Shown: piece by piece, positions 6,339 to 11,700 of the stretch
Layout: each line of letters starts with the position of its first letter
Numbering within the stretch: the stretch's first letter is position 1
Source of the DNA: JAVBQU01 sp031548675
GTDB lineage: Bacteria; Bacteroidota; Bacteroidia; Bacteroidales; P3
Length of the DNA stretch: 11,700 nt
Direction: 5' to 3'
NCBI GenBank assembly: GCA_031548675.1
Contig: JAVBQU010000235.1
Coordinates: 1-11,700, forward strand
Translations under genes and position numbers: made by a program
The notes under the pieces: model-generated
Told to the model about the DNA's origin: nothing
Database searches by the model: none
Seen by the model: the letters and a program-made list of their open reading frames with translations, nothing else

Positions 6339-6387
6339 GGAGGTATCTAACATTTGTTTACCTGAATTCTATCTTTAATGTTCCTTA

Positions 6388-7746
6388 TTAATATTTCCAG
6401 ATTTCTTCGTCGCTAGGTATCCGTATGCGGGCAGAAAGCGGAGCAATACGAGTAATATTCAATAAGTGTTTATAAGTAAAGTTTTCCGAAATAGAGTTGT
6501 TTCCCCAAGTACCGCAACCTAAAGTGTTGGTAACAGGCAAGCCGTTTTGGATAGAACCGCCGGCAGTAGTAGCACAAATAGCGTTTACAATCAAACGGGC
6601 AACAGATAAATCGGTTCCGGCTTTAATAATATTGGCTTGGTTGTTGGAATGGATTCCGGCACTATGTCCGTTGCCTTCCATTGCCAAGTTGGTACGGGCT
6701 ATGTCGATAGCTTGATCAAAATATTGATAAGGTAAAGCCGCTAACACAGGACACATCTTTTCTTTGCAAATAGCATCTTCTTTACCCATTCCGCGAGCTT
6801 CAACTACAATTACTTTGGTTCCTTCGGGAACAGAAATTCCGGCTTTTTTAGCTACGGTTTGAACAGATTGTCCAACGATGTCCTTAGCTGTATGTCCGTC
6901 TTCAAATATAGCGTTGATAACTTTATCATGTTCCTCATCAGTAGCTATATAAGCTCCATGATTACGGAAAGCTTGTAAAATTTCTTCTCTGTGTTCTTGA
7001 GGATAAATAAAACTTTGTTCGCCTGAGCAGATAATTCCGTTATCAAAAGCACGTCCGGTAACGATTTTGCTTGCAGCCAAATCGTATTCGATATTACGGT
7101 CTAAGATAACCTGTACATTTCCGGCTCCCACACCAAACGAAGGTTTTCCTGATGAGTAAGCTGCTTTTACCATGGGCATACCGCCGGTAGCAACTACTAC
7201 ATCACAAGCAGACATTAAGGCTTGAGTTTTATCCAAAGTAGGTTCTTCAATCACTTGTACCATTCCTTCGGGAACTTCCATAGGTGCAATGGCTTCCAAT
7301 ATTTTTTTCACTGCCAAAGCCGAACATTTTTTAGCTCTTGGATGGGGTGCAATGATAATAGCATTACGGGTTTTGAGAGCAAAAATGATTTTCGACATCG
7401 GAGTAACTATAGGGTTGGTCATCGGGGTAATACCGGCAACAACACCAATAGGTTTAGCAATCTTAATCAATCCGGTTTTTTCATCGATGCTTAAAATACC
7501 CATCGATTTTTCGCCTTTCAGGTTATACCAAACGCCTTTAGACTTATTCCGGTTTTTCATTACTTTATCTTCGTAAACACCCATTTCTGTTTCTTCAACA
7601 GCTAATTTTGCCAATTCTTCGGCATTATCATAAATGGCACGGGCAGCCAGCCTTATCACTGTGTCAACATCTTCTTGGTCGAAGTGGTTTTCATAAATCT
7701 TTTGAGCCTTGCGGGCTTTTTCTACCATTTTATCGATTTCTTCCAT
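6388..7746 (-). CDS. sucD: CoA-acylating succinate semialdehyde dehydrogenase
   Basis: A 452-residue aldehyde dehydrogenase reducing succinyl-CoA to succinate semialdehyde with NAD(P)H, the first committed step of the succinate-to-butyrate route. The sequence follows the Porphyromonas gingivalis SucD pattern almost throughout, from memory: KGVWYNL (about 70-76), AKPIGVVAGITPMTNPIVTP, IIAPHPRAKKCS, the nucleotide-binding ATGGMPMVKAAYSSGKPS, and FDNGIICSGEQS with catalytic C240. The end TLGCGTWGNNSISENFTYKHLLNITRIAP is also characteristic. The length agrees with the roughly 450 residues of the family, and the ATG at 7744-7746 matches the usual N-terminus. It lies 58 bases downstream of 4hbD, so the three pathway genes probably form one transcript. 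An acetaldehyde dehydrogenase of the EutE/AdhE type is the alternative, but the neighbours and the overall match favour SucD. Confidence 0.95.
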   Translation of the reverse strand: MEEIDKMVEKARKAQKIYENHFDQEDVDTVIRLAARAIYDNAEELAKLAVEETEMGVYEDKVMKNRNKSKGVWYNLKGEKSMGILSIDEKTGLIKIAKPIGVVAGITPMTNPIVTPMSKIIFALKTRNAIIIAPHPRAKKCSALAVKKILEAIAPMEVPEGMVQVIEEPTLDKTQALMSACDVVVATGGMPMVKAAYSSGKPSFGVGAGNVQVILDRNIEYDLAASKIVTGRAFDNGIICSGEQSFIYPQEHREEILQAFRNHGAYIATDEEHDKVINAIFEDGHTAKDIVGQSVQTVAKKAGISVPEGTKVIVVEARGMGKEDAICKEKMCPVLAALPYQYFDQAIDIARTNLAMEGNGHSAGIHSNNQANIIKAGTDLSVARLIVNAICATTAGGSIQNGLPVTNTLGCGTWGNNSISENFTYKHLLNITRIAPLSARIRIPSDEEIWKY

Positions 7747-7804
7747 GATCTTTTATCTCTGTATTTTATGTTTTTAATATTGGTTTCTGTTTATTATTTC
7801 AATG

Positions 7805-8920
7805 TTAATATAGATTTGCAAATATGCCTTTAATTTCTTCTGGACTAAGTTCTACGTAATTGTTGCCTAACAAACGTTGTTGTGTTTGTAGTACATTTTG
7901 GGTAAAACCTTCTACTTCTTCAGGTTTCATGCCATAGGTATGTAATTGGTTTTTCGAAATTAAATTACCAAGTAATTTATCCAATTCATTATATACTTTG
8001 CTTTCGTCAGTCTTCAAAATTTCTGCCAATAAAGCATTCACTTCTTTAATAATACCATTGGGATTCTTTTTGTGATAAAGTTTGAAAACTTCGGTAAAGA
8101 ATTGGTAGTTGGCTTCACCGTGAGGGACATGATAATTTCCACCCAAAGGATAAGAAAGTGCATGAACGGCTCCTACTCCTGTATTGCCGAATGCGATGCC
8201 GGCATAGTTGCTAGCCATCAATACTTCCTCTAATTTTTCTAAACGATAATCAGGTCCTTTTTCTACTATTTGGGTAAATACATCCAAAATAATACGGATG
8301 GCTTCTTTGCAGAATATTTGTGTATAAGGATTTGATTTAGGTGCAACATACGATTCTGTTGCATGAATTAATGCATCAATAGCACTGAAGACATAGAATT
8401 TGAAAGGTAAACCTTTTAGTAATTCAGGAATAAGTACTGCATCATCAGCCAAGAGAGCTTCATCTGCCAATCCCATTTTGGTATGTTTCGATTTCAGTTC
8501 AGCGATAGACAAGTTAGTTACTTCGCTTCCTGTTCCGCAGGTTGTAGGAATAATAACCAGTTCTTTTTCTTTGATAATGGGTATTTTTCTTTCAAATGCT
8601 TCAGTAACGTCTTTCACACCTTTAAGCACAAAAAGCTTAGCTATGTCGATAACTGTACCACCGCCAACGGCAATAACTCTTTCATAATTTACCTTTTCAA
8701 CATCTTTCAATATTTGGTTCATCATATCGTCAGAAGGTTCGCCTAACCCATATTTCTCTTGCATTACAAAATGGCAAGCCAAGTTTAAGGGTTTCATAAA
8801 AGGCTCATATAAAAAACCTTGTGTAAGTACCAGATCTTTTTCCGATAAATTAAATTCTTTGGCAAAGTCGGCAAACTTATCAAATTTGCTTACTCTTGTT
8901 TTCAGTTTGAATAGTTGCAT
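7805..8920 (-). CDS. 4hbD: NAD-dependent 4-hydroxybutyrate dehydrogenase
   Basis: A 371-residue iron-dependent (group III) alcohol dehydrogenase reducing succinate semialdehyde to 4-hydroxybutyrate. Counting from MQLFKLK, the nucleotide-binding AVGGGTVIDIAK is at about 84-95, PTTCGTGSEVTN near 125-136, and the expected metal ligands are D182 and H186 (IDALIHATE), H253 (GAVHALSYP) and H267 (YHVPHGEAN). EKYGLGEPSDDM and GNYHVPHGEANYQFFTE are near-identical to C. kluyveri 4HbD, which is also 371 residues (from memory). I chose the ATG at 8918-8920. An upstream extension to 8980 would add 20 residues inside the CoA-transferase gene and spoils the length match. With this start, only one base separates the cat2 stop from the 4hbD start (TGATATG), indicating translational coupling. 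Confidence 0.95.
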   Translation of the reverse strand: MQLFKLKTRVSKFDKFADFAKEFNLSEKDLVLTQGFLYEPFMKPLNLACHFVMQEKYGLGEPSDDMMNQILKDVEKVNYERVIAVGGGTVIDIAKLFVLKGVKDVTEAFERKIPIIKEKELVIIPTTCGTGSEVTNLSIAELKSKHTKMGLADEALLADDAVLIPELLKGLPFKFYVFSAIDALIHATESYVAPKSNPYTQIFCKEAIRIILDVFTQIVEKGPDYRLEKLEEVLMASNYAGIAFGNTGVGAVHALSYPLGGNYHVPHGEANYQFFTEVFKLYHKKNPNGIIKEVNALLAEILKTDESKVYNELDKLLGNLISKNQLHTYGMKPEEVEGFTQNVLQTQQRLLGNNYVELSPEEIKGIFANLY

Positions 8921-8921
8921 A

Positions 8922-10211
8922 TCAATTAAATCGTTTGTTAAATTCTTCTTGTAATGATTCTCTAAAATCAGGATGAGCAATGCGGATAAGGCTTTCTGCC
9001 CTTTGGCGTAAAGTCTTGCCTTTCAGTTTTGCAATACCATATTCGGTAACTACATAATCTACATCGCATCTCGAAGTGGTAACGGCGGCTCCTTGTGCCA
9101 AAAAGGGAACAATGCGAGAAGCAGTTCCTTTTGAAGCAGTAGAAGGCATTGCCATAATAGATTTTCCTCCTTTAGACATGGCTGCACCGCGTACATAATC
9201 CACTTGTCCGCCTGTTCCGCTGAATTGTTTCAACCCAATAGTTTCAGAAGCAACCTGTCCCATCAAATCCACTTCAATACATGAATTGATAGATACCAAG
9301 TTGTCGTTCTTAGCAATGGTATAAGGGTCGTTTACATAATCTACCGAGTGTAATTCTACCATCGGGTTACGGTCAACAAAATCATAGAGTTTTTTGCTTC
9401 CCATCAAAAACGTAGAAACCAATTTACCTTGGTGTAAAGTCTTTTTTGAGCAGTTGATTACACCAGCTTCTATCAATTCGATAGCTCCATCCGAAAACAT
9501 TTCGGTATGAACACCCAAGTCTTTTTTCTCTTTCAGGAAAAGTAAAACCGCATCGGGAATAGCACCTATGCCTAACTGCAAGGTAGAACCGTCTTCAACC
9601 AAGGAGGCACAGTTTTTTCCTATTTCTTTTTCCACATCAGTAATTTTAGGAAGCGGAATTTCTGGTAATGTATTGGAACAAGGAATAATGTGGTCTATTT
9701 TAGACAAATGTATTTTATTATTTCCTCCAATGTAAGGCATTTTTTCATTTACTTCTGCAATCACTATCGAAGCTTTTTCCGCTGCCGGTTTAGTATAATC
9801 GCAAGATAAACCAAAACTGCAATAGCCTTCTTCGTCGGGCTCAGAAACTTGTATTACAGCTACATTTACAGGAAAAACTTCTCCCAAAGCAGCAGGAACA
9901 TCTTTAAAAAAGCAAGGGAAGAAATCGGCAGCATTGTCGGCAATTACCTGACGGGCATTTCCACCCACAAAATTGGTAATATGGCGAAAATGTTGGGCAA
10001 CGTTTTTGTCTAAATATTCTCCGGGTCCGATAGATACCATGTGGTAAATATAGACATTGCTGTAATCTTCTTTATGCCGCATCAAAGCTTGAGGTATTTC
10101 CTGCGGAATTCCGGCAGCATGAGCAAACACTACATAATCACCGTTTTTAATGACTTTTATAGCATTGTCGGCTGTAGTAATTTTGTCTTTATATTGTTCT
10201 TTCCAGTTCAT
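8922..10211 (-). CDS. cat2: 4-hydroxybutyrate CoA-transferase
   Basis: A 429-residue family I CoA-transferase moving CoA from acetyl-CoA or butyryl-CoA to 4-hydroxybutyrate (called Cat2 in C. kluyveri, AbfT in C. aminobutyricum). Visible family features are VFAHAAGIPQEIP (about 28-40), QVSEPDEEGYCSFGLSCDYT (121-140), LQLGIGAIPDAV (211-222), and HTEMFSDG with E237 at the position of the catalytic glutamate. C-terminal segments FSGTGGQVDYVRGA and VVTEYGIAKLKGK are also typical. It is the first gene of the three-gene pathway set, with its start 128 bases downstream of the zinc-ribbon gene, and is coupled to 4hbD by a one-base gap. A small hairpin (TTGATT 10211-10216 / AATCAA 10220-10225) sits right at the start codon. 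An acetate or propionate CoA-transferase of the same fold is the alternative, disfavoured by context. Confidence 0.94.
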   Translation of the reverse strand: MNWKEQYKDKITTADNAIKVIKNGDYVVFAHAAGIPQEIPQALMRHKEDYSNVYIYHMVSIGPGEYLDKNVAQHFRHITNFVGGNARQVIADNAADFFPCFFKDVPAALGEVFPVNVAVIQVSEPDEEGYCSFGLSCDYTKPAAEKASIVIAEVNEKMPYIGGNNKIHLSKIDHIIPCSNTLPEIPLPKITDVEKEIGKNCASLVEDGSTLQLGIGAIPDAVLLFLKEKKDLGVHTEMFSDGAIELIEAGVINCSKKTLHQGKLVSTFLMGSKKLYDFVDRNPMVELHSVDYVNDPYTIAKNDNLVSINSCIEVDLMGQVASETIGLKQFSGTGGQVDYVRGAAMSKGGKSIMAMPSTASKGTASRIVPFLAQGAAVTTSRCDVDYVVTEYGIAKLKGKTLRQRAESLIRIAHPDFRESLQEEFNKRFN

Positions 10212-10265
10212 TGATTTTTAATCAATTTTGTTATATAAGGTTTTGAATTTGAGTCTTTTTTTCAT

Positions 10266-10294
10266 ACCTCACAGGTTTTAAAAACCTGTGAGGT
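10266..10294. repeat. Intergenic palindrome D
   Basis: Perfect inverted repeat: ACCTCACAGGTTTT (10266-10279) and AAAACCTGTGAGGT (10281-10294) around a single A. It lies between the zinc-ribbon stop codon and cat2. On the minus strand it is followed by ATGAAAAAAAG, with no U-tract. It is the most compact copy of the family. Confidence 0.88.
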
Positions 10295-10339
10295 CTTGAT
10301 TTTTATACAATTAATGTGCCTTTTTTTTGACTCCTTGAC

Positions 10340-10609
10340 TTAGGCTTTCCATCTGTCAAGTTTTGGCAATAAACTTTCTGCCATTTCGCGAGCTTTATTT
10401 TCAGGAATATTCAATTTTGATACAGCAATTTGAACATTTTTTTCTATTTTCTCCTGAAGACTGATTCCTTCATCTAAAAATTGTCCATCTTGATAACAAA
10501 AACTACAATATGTATCGCTTATGCTTTTATCGGCATTTGTTCCTCCATAATTAGGGTCTTTGTCGAGTGGCATTCCGCAACTTTGACAAATTTTTATTTG
10601 AGATTCCAT
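10340..10609 (-). CDS. Small zinc-ribbon domain protein (Zn_ribbon_2-like)
   Basis: An 89-residue soluble protein with one zinc-binding unit: C8-x2-C11 (CQSCGMPL) and C35-x2-C38 (YCSFCYQDG), separated by a polar loop containing NYGGTNADKSISDTY. The C-terminal half is helical and charged (LQEKIEKNVQ, KAREMAESLLPKLDRW). This is the pattern of the putative zinc-ribbon family found widely in Bacteroidetes and Firmicutes; no function is established. It stands between palindromes D and E, and I see no operon link to its neighbours. The ATG at 10607-10609 gives the usual start, just upstream of the first cysteine pair. It is not obviously related to the RAYT gene upstream. Confidence 0.8.
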   Translation of the reverse strand: MESQIKICQSCGMPLDKDPNYGGTNADKSISDTYCSFCYQDGQFLDEGISLQEKIEKNVQIAVSKLNIPENKAREMAESLLPKLDRWKA

Positions 10610-10629
10610 GCAATTACATTTTTGTTTTC

Positions 10630-10664
10630 AAGACCTCACAGGTTTCAAAAACCTGTGAGGTCTT
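10630..10664. repeat. Intergenic palindrome E, downstream flank of the RAYT gene
   Basis: Perfect 16-bp arms, AAGACCTCACAGGTTT (10630-10645) and AAACCTGTGAGGTCTT (10649-10664), loop CAA. It begins 20 bases beyond the RAYT stop codon. It is nearly identical to copy F on the other side of that gene, and in the same orientation judged by loop and flanks (TTTCAAAA against TTTCGAAA, both followed by TTTTA on the plus strand). Confidence 0.92.
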
Positions 10665-10683
10665 TTATTTTAATTATTTATTA

Positions 10684-11268
10684 TTAAAAATCATCTTCGA
10701 CTATGCTTTGTAATACCAATTGTTCTAGCATTTTCTTACTATGCCAATACTCAAAATTATTTCTATCATCAAATTTACCTAAGACAAAAGCTCTTTTTAA
10801 ACTTGTTGGTTTATCTGATAAAATTGAATTATATGATGAATGTGGATAATCTAAACTTTCACTAAATTCATGTTTAATAGGATTCAAATGAATATAAGCT
10901 ATAGTTTTGATTAGATATTCTTCATTTTGAATCTTCTTCCGTTTCATCCTATCTTGGAATAAACTTCCGGTTCTGTTATATTCTTTATTTATACTTTTTG
11001 TATAAGCATTGAATAAATGCGAAAATGCTAAATATGGCTTTTCTTTATATTTATTATCAATATCTTGTGTGTCTTTAATTCTAGCCAATAAATGAAAATG
11101 ATTTTTCATTAAACAATAGGCGTAAATATCTGCAATGGGTAATAAATATTTCTTCATCAATGAAAGAAAAAATCCATAATTTTTTTCTTCTATAAAAATA
11201 TCTTCTTTATTATTTCCTCTATTGTAAATATGATAAACCATTCCGCATTCCAATACCTCTTGTTTCAT
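10684..11268 (-). CDS. REP-associated tyrosine transposase (RAYT, IS200-like Y1 family)
   Basis: A 194-residue HUH-type single-strand nuclease of the Y1 transposase superfamily. The N-terminus has YHIYNRGNNKEDIF (about 12-25), the metal-binding HUH motif is NHFHLL (H57, H59), the middle has GSLFQDR (101-107), and the candidate nucleophile is Y125 in AYIHLNPIKHEF, aligning with Y115 of E. coli TnpA-REP (from memory). YPHSSY (141-146) is also typical. Such proteins cut and join single-stranded DNA at hairpins and are credited with spreading REP-type palindromes. Perfect palindromes lie 19 bases after its stop codon and 51 bases before its start, which is what a RAYT or a small IS200-like element would show. 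The gene is more AT-rich than its neighbours (a 60-base sample, 11161-11220, has only 11 G or C), hinting at acquisition. The frame is intact. A full IS200 transposase is the alternative; the gene alone cannot decide. Confidence 0.88.
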   Translation of the reverse strand: MKQEVLECGMVYHIYNRGNNKEDIFIEEKNYGFFLSLMKKYLLPIADIYAYCLMKNHFHLLARIKDTQDIDNKYKEKPYLAFSHLFNAYTKSINKEYNRTGSLFQDRMKRKKIQNEEYLIKTIAYIHLNPIKHEFSESLDYPHSSYNSILSDKPTSLKRAFVLGKFDDRNNFEYWHSKKMLEQLVLQSIVEDDF

Positions 11269-11319
11269 CTTTTAAGATAGAATCAACTTTTTCGTTTTAT
11301 GTTAAAATCTTAAAGCTTT

Positions 11320-11352
11320 AGACCTCACAGGTTTCGAAAACCTGTGAGGTCT
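11320..11352. repeat. Intergenic palindrome F, upstream flank of the RAYT gene
   Basis: Perfect 15-bp arms, AGACCTCACAGGTTT (11320-11334) and AAACCTGTGAGGTCT (11338-11352), loop CGA. It lies between the NifU-domain gene and the RAYT start. The core is identical to copy E. A short palindrome, TAAAGCTTTA (11311-11320), abuts it. Confidence 0.92.
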
Positions 11353-11369
11353 TTTAGGATAAACCGCTT

Positions 11370-11657
11370 CTATTTCTCTTTATTCAATATTGTTTTAGCA
11401 AAGTTGAGCAATTCTTCGCTGGTTTCGGTAACCAAATATACTTCTTTCAATTCGCTGCCTAATGCATCTCTCAATATTTTATCTACTACTTCTTCGGTAG
11501 TAAATTTAGCTGAGGGACAGCCTTTGCAAGCCCCATGATAGAGTATCCAAACATTGCCGTCTTCTACTTTTTTTATGCTGATGTCGCCGCCATGTGAACG
11601 AAGTTGTGGTCGTATTTGGCTTTCGACAATTTCTGCTACTTTTTGCTCAAACAACAT
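11370..11657 (-). CDS. NifU-domain iron-sulphur protein (Nfu type)
   Basis: A 95-residue protein consisting of the NifU C-terminal domain, an iron-sulphur scaffold or carrier that passes [4Fe-4S] clusters to target proteins. The defining motif is C44-x2-C47 in HGACKGCPSAKFTTEE, preceded by IRPQLRSHGGDISI near 16-28, the usual conserved block of the family. Stand-alone domains of this size are common in Bacteroidetes. There is no A-type or N-terminal IscU domain. It does not belong to the hydrogenase block, but the block's large Fe-S content would be a natural client; that link is only inferred. The ATG at 11655-11657 is the family start. The bases to the right edge (11658-11700) probably contain the end of another gene that cannot be identified. 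Confidence 0.88.
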   Translation of the reverse strand: MLFEQKVAEIVESQIRPQLRSHGGDISIKKVEDGNVWILYHGACKGCPSAKFTTEEVVDKILRDALGSELKEVYLVTETSEELLNFAKTILNKEK

Positions 11658-11700
11658 ACTGATTATTGTACTTTTATTTCTTTTTTCTTTGAAAGTTCAG

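Noticed and set aside
8921..8980. Twenty-residue N-terminal extension of 4hbD
   Set aside because: It lies inside cat2, has no resemblance to the family, and would break the exact 371-residue match obtained from the ATG at 8918-8920.
11267..11314. TTTAAGAT / ATCTTAAA inverted repeat upstream of the RAYT gene
   Set aside because: The arms are AT-only apart from one G or C and lie 28 bases apart. They are unrelated to the main palindrome and not convincing as an element end.
1288..11352. CRISPR array built from the repeated palindromes
   Set aside because: Copies are kilobases apart, separated by genes, and have no regular spacers or cas genes.
11663..11700. C-terminal end of a further minus-strand gene at the right edge
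   Set aside because: Two frames each give a short lysine-rich tail with a stop just upstream of the NifU-domain gene, and nothing allows a choice between them or an identification.

Overview
The window reads as a chromosomal segment of an anaerobic, fermenting member of the Bacteroidetes (probably Bacteroidales-like). Three things point there: the close resemblance of SucD, 4-hydroxybutyrate dehydrogenase and the CoA-transferase to the Porphyromonas/Clostridium kluyveri set, AT-rich spacers, and near absence of Shine-Dalgarno sequences. The phylum is inferred from gene content and from remembered family sequences, not from a search. All recognised genes lie on the minus strand, so transcription runs from high to low coordinates.

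Layout in the direction of transcription. (1) 11657-10340: a NifU-domain Fe-S protein, a REP-associated/IS200-like tyrosine transposase (RAYT) framed by two near-identical perfect palindromes, and a small zinc-ribbon protein. (2) 10211-6388: three genes of the succinate-to-butyrate route, 4-hydroxybutyrate CoA-transferase (cat2/abfT), 4-hydroxybutyrate dehydrogenase (4hbD) and CoA-acylating succinate semialdehyde dehydrogenase (sucD). (3) 6217-1329: a five-gene [FeFe]-hydrogenase block. It holds a [2Fe-2S] thioredoxin-like ferredoxin overlapping a sensory (group C, HydS-type) hydrogenase with a PAS domain, then a SpoIIE/PP2C-type phosphatase, then a second [2Fe-2S] ferredoxin overlapping a second, group B-like monomeric hydrogenase. 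(4) 1238-1: a ClbS/DfsB-family four-helix protein, a 360-base spacer, and the N-terminal third of butyryl-CoA dehydrogenase (bcd), which runs off the left edge.

How the genes may work together. SucD, 4HbD and Cat2 convert succinyl-CoA to 4-hydroxybutyryl-CoA. A 4-hydroxybutyryl-CoA dehydratase, not in the window, would give crotonyl-CoA, which Bcd reduces to butyryl-CoA. The hydrogenase block supplies a possible H2-evolving or H2-oxidising enzyme plus a sensory paralogue whose output could pass through the phosphatase. Placing an H2 sensor between reductive butyrate genes suggests, but does not prove, that electron disposal to H2 and to butyrate are co-regulated.

The main non-coding signal is a family of six intergenic palindromes (consensus arm AGACCTCACAGGTTT and its complement). 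Two flank the RAYT gene and four stand alone in other spacers, with compensatory base changes between copies. They lack U-tracts in the direction of the genes, so they look more like REP-type elements linked to the RAYT than ordinary terminators. Two further degenerate relatives may lie in the 381-740 spacer.
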